Positions 1-6,011 of a stretch of 7,536 nucleotides of DNA are shown piece after piece (the first letter of the stretch is position 1; each line of letters starts with the position of its first letter). The notes under the pieces were generated by a model. That model was not told where the DNA came from and made no database searches. It saw only the letters and a list, made by a program, of their open reading frames with translations. The position numbers and the translations under genes are program-made. The stretch comes from JANNAV01 sp031384695 (GTDB lineage: Bacteria > Pseudomonadota > Alphaproteobacteria > Rhodobacterales > Rhodobacteraceae), in NCBI GenBank assembly GCA_031384695.1, contig JANNAV010000325.1:1-7536 (forward strand), in the 5' to 3' direction.

Positions 1-1
1 T

Positions 2-286
2 TCGGTGTGCGAGGCGGAGGAGCCGCCCTATTGGATGTATGGCATGGGGCCGCAGGGCCGGTTGCGCAAGCTGATCGACACGCCGGAAGGGGTAACTCGG
101 CGGCAGGATCTGCCGCCGAGTTACCTGCTGAACGGCGCGATTTACTTGAGCAGCGTCGCGCGCCTGCGCCGGATGCGCAGCTTTGTAGATGAAATGACGC
201 TTGGCTATGTCATGGCGCGCGTAACATCGCTCGATATTGACACGCCCGAGGACTTGGCACTGGCGCGGCTATGGGTGGGTGGATGA
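2..286 (+). CDS. CMP-nonulosonate (acylneuraminate) cytidylyltransferase family protein, 3' fragment
   Basis: Only the last ~94 codons are present; the reading frame is open to the window edge, so the true start lies upstream and the GTG at position 5 is not taken as a start. The protein would activate a nonulosonic acid (sialic, legionaminic or pseudaminic acid) with CTP to give the CMP-sugar in the cytoplasm. Seen: the C-terminal signature of this family, namely PYWMYG, then RQDLPPSYLLNGAIYLSS (Arg-Gln-Asp-Leu-Pro followed by Asn-Gly-Ala-Ile-Tyr), then DIDTPEDLALARLW near the end, which matches the conserved IDIDT-x-x-D element of NeuA/LegF/PseF proteins. The stop overlaps the next start as ATGA. 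Substrate cannot be told from this fragment; the downstream amidotransferase genes favour a bacterial sugar such as legionaminic or pseudaminic acid over Neu5Ac. The nucleotide-binding N-terminus is outside the window. Confidence 0.85.
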   Translation, partial: SVCEAEEPPYWMYGMGPQGRLRKLIDTPEGVTRRQDLPPSYLLNGAIYLSSVARLRRMRSFVDEMTLGYVMARVTSLDIDTPEDLALARLWVGG

Positions 287-1119
287 TAGATCTGTGGATC
301 ACCAAAGCGCGCTATCTGGGAGCGTGGCTGCGGACGCGGGGCGTCGATACCACCCGGCTGGGTCAGTATCGGGCATCGGGGCCACAGGATGTGTTTTACA
401 TCATTGGCGCGGGTGGCACGGTCAACGACCTGTCAGAAGCCGATATTACAGCGATCGAGGCGGGAACATCAGCCTGCATCAATATGGCCGCAGTGGCCCC
501 GATTGCATTTGATCTGTATTCGCTGGAACTGGTAGAATACGATGCCGACTATCGGGCCATCGCCGAAAAACTGCGCAATCAGACCAAACCAGCGCTGATC
601 TGGTACCAAAACCGAAAAAAACATGAAACTGAATGGATTGCGAAACTAGCGAGAGAGTTTCCTGTATTTCGCTATGCGCGGGTTTCCGTGTCTGTGCGGA
701 AGAAGCTGGCAGTGTTTGATCATATCTGGGCGAAGTTTATGGCGAGGCGGGTGCTGGATACGCCCGACCTTGCACTAAGTTTTGCTCTGACTGGCAGTGT
801 GGCGCGACTGACACTTCTGGCGTTGGCGCTTGGCTTTAAGCGGATTGGCTTTGTAGGGGTTGATCTTGGCTCGACCCCGTACTTTTGGCTGGAAGAGCGG
901 TCTTTGCGCGGCCAGACGCAATGGGGCGAAGCCTCGGGTGACTATGTGCAGCCTTCGCTTGGGGCGGCACGACAAGGGAGCGGCGCGACTGTGCCAAACT
1001 TCTACGAGTTTTTGGACAAGTTGCGTGCGAGCGATCGTACTGTCAGCATGTTCACGATTGATCCGCACAAGCGGTCCAACTTAACCAAATTCCTTGAAAC
1101 TGACGGTACGCTCAAGTAA
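283..1119 (+). CDS. DUF115/MptE-like or GT42-like Rossmann protein, putative glycan transferase
   Basis: I chose the ATG at 283 (278 aa) because it makes a 4-base ATGA overlap with the preceding stop; an in-frame ATG at 271 would only add MGGW. Seen: a G-x-G-type loop GAGGTVNDL at residues 42-50 after a hydrophobic strand (VFYII), an Asn at 67 within CINMAAV, and a second Rossmann-like segment TGSVARLTLLALALGFKRIGFVGVDL at about 170-195. This order (GxG loop plus NDLSEADI, Asn strand, then helix-ALGFKRI-strand-GVD) resembles both the DUF115/MptE-like proteins found in flagellin glycosylation loci and the GT42 sialyltransferases (Campylobacter Cst type). There is no signal peptide or membrane segment, so it is probably cytoplasmic. 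I infer a transferase or accessory protein that uses the CMP-sugar made by the upstream gene. I do not see a counterpart of the GT42 catalytic His after the GVD segment, so the enzymatic role is open. Confidence 0.6.
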   Translation: MIDLWITKARYLGAWLRTRGVDTTRLGQYRASGPQDVFYIIGAGGTVNDLSEADITAIEAGTSACINMAAVAPIAFDLYSLELVEYDADYRAIAEKLRNQTKPALIWYQNRKKHETEWIAKLAREFPVFRYARVSVSVRKKLAVFDHIWAKFMARRVLDTPDLALSFALTGSVARLTLLALALGFKRIGFVGVDLGSTPYFWLEERSLRGQTQWGEASGDYVQPSLGAARQGSGATVPNFYEFLDKLRASDRTVSMFTIDPHKRSNLTKFLETDGTLK

Positions 1120-1140
1120 GCGAAGCAATGCCGTGCAACT

Positions 1141-2322
1141 ATGGAAGACACTAACAAAATGGAAAAGCGGGACGTCAAGGCGCTGTACAACCTTCCTGGC
1201 GAAGTAAAATTCTGCTTGCGTTGCGTTATTTCCAACCAGCGTCCTAGAATAAAATTTGATGAAGAGGGCATATGCTCCGCGTGCCGGTATGCGGAACAGA
1301 AGCGAACGCTGTTTGACTGGACTGAAAGGGAACGTGAGTTGCAAGCACTTTGTGATGCGCACCGAAAATCTGACGGTAGCCATGATGTCATTGTGCCATG
1401 TAGTGGTGGTAAGGATGGTAGCTTTGTGGCTCATCTGCTTAAATTTAAATATGGAATGAACCCGCTGACTGTAACTTGGGCACCTTTAAGAGCCACCGAA
1501 ATTGGGCGCAAGAATCTTTCAGCTTTCATTGACTCCGGTTTTTTCAACATCTTTGGAACGCCAAACGGGATAGTTACTAAAAATCTGACACGTCTCGCAA
1601 CTTTGCACCTTGGCGACCCATTTCAACCGTTTATTTATGGGCAAACAAACTTTCCACTGCAGATGGCTGTCCAGAATGATGTCCAACTGATCATGTATGG
1701 CGAAAATGGAGAAGTCGAATATGGCGGCGATATGAAAAACGCAAGCCGCCCGACCCGTGAGATTGCAGACCACGACAAGCACTACTTTTCTGGTATGCCG
1801 CCAGAGTTTTGGATTTCACATGGCATCACGAACTTAGATTTGCGGCCATTCATGGCGCCGCCATTTGAACGCATCATGAAAAATCGAACTGAAATTCATT
1901 TTCTGGGATATTACACAATGTGGGATCCGCAGGAAAATTTCTACTATTGTCAGGAAAATACGGGATTTTCGCCGAATACAGTGCGGTCGGAGGGAACTTA
2001 TTCTAAGTATGCAAGCCTTGACGACAGTATTGACGGTTATCACTACTACCTTGGATTTATAAAGTTTGGTATCGGCCGATGCACTTCAGATGCCGCACAT
2101 GAAGTGCGTGACGGAAAAATTGATCGCGAAGAAGCGATAGCGTTGGTCAAGAAGTTTGATGGCGAGTTTCCGCAACGGCACTATACTGAATTTTTGGAAT
2201 ATTGCGGGATTACGGACGAAGAATTCCGCATGGTCGTGGATTCTTGGCGAGCGGAGCATATCTGGAAAGAAACTGCTAACGGCTGGGAATTACGTCATCC
2301 GGTTTGGCAAGATTCTGCCTGA
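1141..2322 (+). CDS. wbpG: N-acetyl sugar amidotransferase (WbpG/PseA/WbuX family)
   Basis: The symbol is given by family only. Members of this family use ATP to activate an acetamido group and ammonia to convert it to an acetamidino group on a bacterial surface sugar; WbpG works with HisH2 and HisF2 in Pseudomonas aeruginosa, and PseA acts in Campylobacter pseudaminic acid modification. Seen: two CxxC pairs at Cys25/Cys28 and Cys45/Cys48, which could bind a metal; the PP-loop SGGKDGS at residues 88-94 (ATP pyrophosphatase signature); and the family motif GENGEVEYGG at 187-196. The length of 393 aa is slightly above the usual ~380. The ATG at 1141 has only a weak Shine-Dalgarno; an in-frame ATG at 1159 lies 11 bases after GGAAG and is a possible alternative. 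It follows the previous gene by 21 bases, and its TGA shares one base with the next ATG. The gene is AT-rich compared with its neighbours (25 of 60 G+C in two sampled lines), suggesting separate acquisition. Confidence 0.92.
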   Translation: MEDTNKMEKRDVKALYNLPGEVKFCLRCVISNQRPRIKFDEEGICSACRYAEQKRTLFDWTERERELQALCDAHRKSDGSHDVIVPCSGGKDGSFVAHLLKFKYGMNPLTVTWAPLRATEIGRKNLSAFIDSGFFNIFGTPNGIVTKNLTRLATLHLGDPFQPFIYGQTNFPLQMAVQNDVQLIMYGENGEVEYGGDMKNASRPTREIADHDKHYFSGMPPEFWISHGITNLDLRPFMAPPFERIMKNRTEIHFLGYYTMWDPQENFYYCQENTGFSPNTVRSEGTYSKYASLDDSIDGYHYYLGFIKFGIGRCTSDAAHEVRDGKIDREEAIALVKKFDGEFPQRHYTEFLEYCGITDEEFRMVVDSWRAEHIWKETANGWELRHPVWQDSA

Positions 2323-3062
2323 TGGCGCCTCGTCTGATAGCGCGGCTGGATATCAAGGGGCCAAACCTGATCAAGGGGGTGCAACTGGAAGGTCTGCGCG
2401 TGATGGGCGAGCCTTATGCGTTTGCGCGGCGGTATTACGAGGCGGGGGTGGATGAGCTTTTGTACATCGACATCGTGGCCAGTCTTTATGGCCGCTCGAA
2501 ACTGACCGAGGTGGTGCGGCGCACGGCGCAGGATGTGTTTGTGCCGATGACGGTGGGGGGCGGCATTCGCCATATTGACGATGTGACCGAGTTGTTGCGC
2601 GCGGGGGCCGACAAGGTGGCGATCAACACGGCGGCGGTGGCGCGACCCGCGTTGCTGGGCGAGGTGGCGCGGCGGTTCGGGTCGCAATGTCTGGTGCTTT
2701 CCATCGAAGCAAAGCAGCAAGCCGTTGGAAAGTGGGAGGTTTTTACCGAAACCGGGCGGGAACGTTCGGGGATGGACGTTATCGAATGGGTGCAGCGCGG
2801 GGTGGAGATGGGGGCGGGCGAGGTGCTGTTAACTTCGATTGACCGCGAGGGGACGCGCAAGGGGTATGATTGCGCGCTGATCGCGGCGGTAGCGGCGGTG
2901 GTGGAGGTGCCGCTGATCGCCAGTGGCGGTTATGGGGCCAAGGGGCACTTGGGGGCGGCGATGGCGGCGGGGGCGGATGCGGTGGCGGTGGCGGATGCGT
3001 TGCATTACGGGCGGGTGGGGTTGGAGGGGTTGCGGGACGAGATGCGGGAGGCGGGGCGGTGA
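2322..3062 (+). CDS. hisF2: HisF paralogue, ammonia-channel partner of the sugar amidotransferase
   Basis: A 246-aa (beta/alpha)8-barrel of the HisF family. I start it at the ATG whose A is the last base of the upstream TGA (TGATG), rather than an in-frame TTG at 2304. Seen: RLDIKGPNLIKG at residues 8-19 with Asp10 matching the first catalytic Asp of HisF; VASLYGR at 52-58; the phosphate-binding TVGGGIR at 77-83; GADKVAINTAAV at 95-106; LLTSIDREGT; and IASGGYG. Two changes from true HisF stand out: the usual Cys before Leu-Asp is Arg8, and the second catalytic Asp in the AIDA(K/R) strand is Glu129 (SIEAK). These are features I associate with HisF2 proteins that pair with WbpG rather than with histidine synthesis. 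Inferred role: receive ammonia from the HisH partner and pass it to the amidotransferase encoded upstream. The stop overlaps the hisH-like GTG start, so the subunits are probably translationally coupled. Confidence 0.92.
   Translation: MAPRLIARLDIKGPNLIKGVQLEGLRVMGEPYAFARRYYEAGVDELLYIDIVASLYGRSKLTEVVRRTAQDVFVPMTVGGGIRHIDDVTELLRAGADKVAINTAAVARPALLGEVARRFGSQCLVLSIEAKQQAVGKWEVFTETGRERSGMDVIEWVQRGVEMGAGEVLLTSIDREGTRKGYDCALIAAVAAVVEVPLIASGGYGAKGHLGAAMAAGADAVAVADALHYGRVGLEGLRDEMREAGR
3009..3029 (+). other. Potential G-quadruplex in the 3' end of the hisF-like gene
   Basis: Four G-runs of 3, 3, 4 and 4 bases are separated by loops of 1, 1 and 5 bases on the coding strand, fitting the G3+N1-7 pattern. 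It sits about 30 bases before the overlapping start of the next gene, within a very G-rich stretch (about 2930-3060). Such motifs can arise from codon bias in high-G+C genes, so a function is not established. Confidence 0.35.
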
Positions 3063-3697
3063 AGATTGTGGTGGTGGATTACGGCATGGGCAACCTGTTT
3101 TCGGTGCGCCGGGCACTGGAGGTTGCAGGGGGCAGCGGCATTGAGTTCAGCGCCGATCCGGCGGCGCTTGCGGGGGCGGACCGGGTGGTGTTGCCGGGGG
3201 TTGGCGCGTTTGCGGACGGGATGGCAGGGTTATCACGCGCTGGGTTTATTGAGGCTTTGCAAGAGTTTACGGCCACCGGGCGGCCCTTGTTGGGGATATG
3301 CCTTGGCATGCAGATGCTGATGCAGGAGAGCGCGGAATTCGGCACCACGGCCGGGCTTGGCCTGATCCCCGGCAAGGTCGTGGCCATTGAAAGGGGGCGG
3401 AGTGACGGCACCCGGCGTAAGCTGCCCTCGATCGGATGGGCGCCGTTGCAGCCCGGGCCGGAGGGGTGGCAGGGGTCGGCTCTGGACGAAACCCCGGTGG
3501 GGGCGGCGGTGTATTTCCTGCATTCTTTCCATGCACAAGTGATGCATACGGGGCACATGCTGGCCAGCTATGATTACGAGGGCATGCCGGTGACCGCAGC
3601 GGTTCGGCGCGACAATGTGACGGGCATGCAGTTTCACCCGGAAAAATCGGGGCCGGTGGGTTTGGGCATCCTGCGGCGGTTTGTGCAGCGCGGATGA
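3059..3697 (+). CDS. hisH2: HisH paralogue, glutamine amidotransferase subunit for sugar amidination
   Basis: A 212-aa class I glutamine amidotransferase of the HisH type, which hydrolyses glutamine and delivers ammonia to its HisF partner. The GTG at 3059 is chosen because it gives MKIVVVDYGMGNL, the standard HisH N-terminus, and overlaps the hisF-like stop as GTGA. Seen: the oxyanion segment PGVGAF at 46-51; the nucleophile elbow GICLGMQ with Cys81; IGWAPL at 125-130; YFLHSFH at 152-158; and the catalytic His193 and Glu195 in QFHPEKSG. The full Cys-His-Glu triad is present, so it should be active. Length is normal for the family (about 200-215). Placement after the sugar amidotransferase and HisF paralogue, with no other histidine genes in view, points to sugar amidination; a role in histidine synthesis cannot be excluded from this protein alone. 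Confidence 0.92.
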   Translation: MKIVVVDYGMGNLFSVRRALEVAGGSGIEFSADPAALAGADRVVLPGVGAFADGMAGLSRAGFIEALQEFTATGRPLLGICLGMQMLMQESAEFGTTAGLGLIPGKVVAIERGRSDGTRRKLPSIGWAPLQPGPEGWQGSALDETPVGAAVYFLHSFHAQVMHTGHMLASYDYEGMPVTAAVRRDNVTGMQFHPEKSGPVGLGILRRFVQRG

Positions 3698-3773
3698 CAC
3701 AGATTGCGGCTGGTGTTGCGGCGGTATCTGGCGAGGCCGGCGGCGATGCCCTAGTCTGCCGCCGAAACGTAGC

Positions 3774-3791
3774 GCGGCTGTAAAGAGCCGC
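3774..3791 (+). other. Short hairpin just upstream of the lpxR-like gene
   Basis: A perfect 6-bp inverted repeat (GCGGCT / AGCCGC) with a 6-base loop GTAAAG ends right before the Shine-Dalgarno-like AGGGGAAG (3792-3799). No T-run follows, so it is not a rho-independent terminator. It could affect ribosome access to the next gene, or be chance in G+C-rich DNA. The rest of the 3698-3803 gap shows another weak inverted repeat (GGCGGC at 3739 / GCCGCC at 3758) and no clear promoter. Confidence 0.3.
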
Positions 3792-3803
3792 AGGGGAAGT
3801 GGC

Positions 3804-4715
3804 ATGATCAGACTGTTGATGGCGGTAGCCTTGAGCCTTGCGTCGGTGGCGGCACCCGCTGTGGCCGAGGACCGGGTGACGCTGGGTTGGGGGCGGTTGT
3901 TTTCCAACGATGCGACGGGCGACGGGCAGGACCGCTGGCGCACCGGGGCCTATACCGTCAGCCGGGTGCGGGGGATTTCATGGGGCGATGCGCTGCCGTC
4001 GCGGGCGGGTGATATCCTTGAGTTTCGCATCCGGGCGGAAACGATTGCGCCCGCCAATCTGATCACGCCTGCGGCGGGCGACCGGCGCTATGTGGGCGCG
4101 CTGTCGTTCGGGCTGCACACGCATTTTGACTGGCGCGGCCAGGAGGTGAGCCTTGGCGGCGATCTGGTGTTCACCGGGCCGCAGACCGGGATTGGCGGCT
4201 TTCAGAAATGGGCGCACAAGCAGTTGGGGCTGGCCGAGCCGAAGGTTCTGGGCAACCAGTTGCCGAATGCGGTGTATCCGACTTTGGTGGGCGAGATCGG
4301 GCATTCCTATGATCTGGGCGGCACGGCGCGGCTGCGCCCGTTTGCCGAGGTGCGGCTTGGCGCGGAAACGCTGGTGCGGTTGGGCGGCGATCTGGTGTTC
4401 GGCCAGTTTGGGGCCAACGATCTGATGCTGCGCGATCCCACCACCGGGCAACGGTACCGCGCGGTGCAGGGCAGCCGGAACACGGGGTTCAGCCTGACGC
4501 TGGGAGCCGATCTGGCGCAGGTGCTGTCAAGCGCGTTTCTGCCCAAGGGCGGGGTTGCGGTTCTGACCGAACACCGCAGCCGGGCGCGGGCGGGGGTGCA
4601 TTGGCAGGGCGAGCGCGCGGCGGGGTTTTACGGTGTGACCTATCTCAGCCCGGAGTTTGACGGCCAGCCCGAGGGGCAGGTGGTGGGATCTTTGAGCATC
4701 AACATCCGGTTTTAG
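3804..4715 (+). CDS. LpxR-family (DUF2219) outer-membrane lipid A deacylase-like protein
   Basis: A 303-aa predicted outer-membrane beta-barrel. The ATG at 3804 follows AGGGGAAG and gives a clean signal peptide: a short positive start (MIR), a hydrophobic core, and a likely signal peptidase I site after Ala-Val-Ala at residue 21; the frame is open upstream but that part does not read as protein. LpxR removes the 3'-acyloxyacyl chain of lipid A in the outer membrane. Seen: FSND at 33-36 followed by DRWRTGAY, matching the family's Asn-Asp near the N-terminus; DRRYVGALSFGLHTHF at about 93-108; and GPQTGIGGFQKWAHKQLG at 125-142, with His138 in the place of the LpxR catalytic His. The chain ends in Phe within an alternating strand (SLSINIRF), typical of barrel proteins. 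It lies 106 bases after the sugar operon, so it may or may not be co-transcribed. The family call is sound; deacylase activity is inferred. Confidence 0.8.
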   Translation: MIRLLMAVALSLASVAAPAVAEDRVTLGWGRLFSNDATGDGQDRWRTGAYTVSRVRGISWGDALPSRAGDILEFRIRAETIAPANLITPAAGDRRYVGALSFGLHTHFDWRGQEVSLGGDLVFTGPQTGIGGFQKWAHKQLGLAEPKVLGNQLPNAVYPTLVGEIGHSYDLGGTARLRPFAEVRLGAETLVRLGGDLVFGQFGANDLMLRDPTTGQRYRAVQGSRNTGFSLTLGADLAQVLSSAFLPKGGVAVLTEHRSRARAGVHWQGERAAGFYGVTYLSPEFDGQPEGQVVGSLSINIRF

Positions 4716-4881
4716 GGCGGGATGGGTGTGGTTGGGGAAAGACTGATTCCATCATTGCATTAACATCAGCCGCTAAACCCTGAAAAACACTTGGATTGTT
4801 GCCATTTTACAATAGCATTGCGCCAGCCTTCTTGTTAACCTTTTTACATAAGAAGAAACAGAAACGAGCAGGCAAACAGGC
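4716..4881 (+). promoter_or_regulatory. AT-rich intergenic region before the Hint gene
   Basis: This 166-base gap becomes strikingly AT-rich from about 4740 to 4865, unlike the genes on both sides, and probably contains the promoter of the Hint-domain gene. TACAAT near 4808 and TACATA near 4847 are possible -10 elements, but no well-spaced -35 box goes with either. I see no terminator hairpin for the preceding gene. The Shine-Dalgarno of the next gene is weak (CAGG shortly before the ATG). Confidence 0.35.
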
Positions 4882-5955
4882 ATGAAAACGGGCTCTTTGG
4901 GCACGTTCGTCATATCCTGGTCACAGACAGAAGTAGACGGCCTCAAGGCTGCATCCCTCGACCTTCTCTCGGTTGGTGCCACATGGCGCTGGTCGGGTGC
5001 GGCGGTTCGGGTTGACGGTCCGCAGGGGGTGCTGCGACTGGAAGGGGCTGAAGGATCAGCGGATATACGAAAGCGTGCGGCGCATATGGTGCGCCGTCTG
5101 GTGGGGGTTGCGGTGAGCAGCGCCGTTGCGGCGCAGGACACGCCGGTGGAGGATGACGACGAGATGCCCGATCAGGGTTTTGTCGTGACCGATGGGCACC
5201 AGAGCTTCATGGTGACGATCATTCCGGTGCCGGATACCGGCGCGCGGTTGCTGATGCTGGTGGGCGATCTGCCGCCGGTGGATCAGGATCTGTGGGTGGT
5301 GCGCACGGCGATTGACCGCACGCACAGCGGGGCGGGCGCGCGGACGGCGGGCGGGGTGATCTGTTTCACGCCGGACACGCGGATATCCACTCCCGATGGG
5401 GTGCGGCGCATTCAGAACCTGAAACCGGGCGATCTGATCCTGACGCGCGACAATGGACCGCAGCCGGTGATGTGGGCCGGGCACAGGCGAATGTCGGGGG
5501 CACGGCTTTATGCGATGCCGCATCTGCGGCCGATCCGGTTTCGGGCGGGGGCGCTGGGGGTGGGGCGGCCGGAGGATGATCTGCTGGTATCGCCGCAACA
5601 CCGGATGCTGATCCGGGGGCCTTCGGCGCAGGCGTTGTTCAATACCCATGAAGTGCTGGTTGCGGCGGAAGATTTGCTGAACGACACCAGTATCATGGTG
5701 GATCAGGTGCTGCGCGAGGTGACCTATGTGCATATCTTGCTGGAAAGCCACAATATTGTCTGGGCCAACGGGTTGGAGACGGAAAGCTTTCACCCCTCGA
5801 ACACCGCGATGGATACCATTGATCCGCTGCAGCGCGAAAGCTTGCTGAGCATGTTGCCGGGGATATCCCAGAACCCACACAGCTATGGTGATTATGCGCG
5901 GCGCAACATTTCGGCGTCGGAGGCGGCGATTTTGCGGCATGACATGGCGGCGTAA
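4882..5955 (+). CDS. Hint (Hedgehog/intein-type) domain protein
   Basis: A 357-aa protein with a Hint domain from about residue 160 to 305. Seen: the domain start CFTPDTRISTPDGVRRIQNLKPGDLILTRD shape, here with Cys161 as the potential nucleophile and PGD at 182-184; LLVSPQHRM at 234-242; the TYVHIL block at 281-286 with its His284; and ESFHP at 301-305. This arrangement is common in Rhodobacteraceae proteins of unknown function. There is no terminal His-Asn followed by Cys/Ser and an extein, so it is not a splicing intein; self-cleavage or cholesterol-type transfer is not implied. The N-terminal ~155 residues are not a domain I know; they include a GFVVTDGHQSFMV strand pair and LMLVGDLPPVDQDLWVV. 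No signal peptide is evident. ATG at 4882 is the first good start. It ends before the rpsD promoter. Function unknown. Confidence 0.82.
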   Translation: MKTGSLGTFVISWSQTEVDGLKAASLDLLSVGATWRWSGAAVRVDGPQGVLRLEGAEGSADIRKRAAHMVRRLVGVAVSSAVAAQDTPVEDDDEMPDQGFVVTDGHQSFMVTIIPVPDTGARLLMLVGDLPPVDQDLWVVRTAIDRTHSGAGARTAGGVICFTPDTRISTPDGVRRIQNLKPGDLILTRDNGPQPVMWAGHRRMSGARLYAMPHLRPIRFRAGALGVGRPEDDLLVSPQHRMLIRGPSAQALFNTHEVLVAAEDLLNDTSIMVDQVLREVTYVHILLESHNIVWANGLETESFHPSNTAMDTIDPLQRESLLSMLPGISQNPHSYGDYARRNISASEAAILRHDMAA

Positions 5956-5976
5956 ACCGGCGCGGCGGGGTTGTGG

Positions 5977-6004
5977 TTGACACTGGCGGGTCGGGCTGTA
6001 TAAG
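5977..6004 (+). promoter_or_regulatory. Sigma70-type promoter of rpsD
   Basis: TTGACA (5977-5982) and TATAAG (5999-6004) are separated by 16 bases; the -35 is a perfect match and the -10 matches five of six. It lies just after the Hint gene stop and 180 bases before the rpsD start, so transcription would begin at about 6010-6012 and give a leader of roughly 170 nt. Strong promoters of this form fit ribosomal protein genes. Confidence 0.75.
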
Positions 6005-6011
6005 CGCGCCC

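Noticed and set aside
2870..3058. N-terminal extension of the hisH-like frame upstream of 3059.
   Set aside because: It overlaps the hisF-like gene and translates to Gly-rich low-complexity sequence; HisH proteins begin at MKIVVVDYG.
2322..3697. True histidine-pathway hisF and hisH.
   Set aside because: The Glu in place of the second catalytic Asp, the overlap with a sugar amidotransferase gene and the lack of other his genes favour the surface-sugar paralogues, though a genome-wide check is needed.
3681..3803. N-terminal extension of the lpxR-like frame.
   Set aside because: It overlaps the hisH-like gene, and the signal peptide only makes sense if translation starts at 3804.
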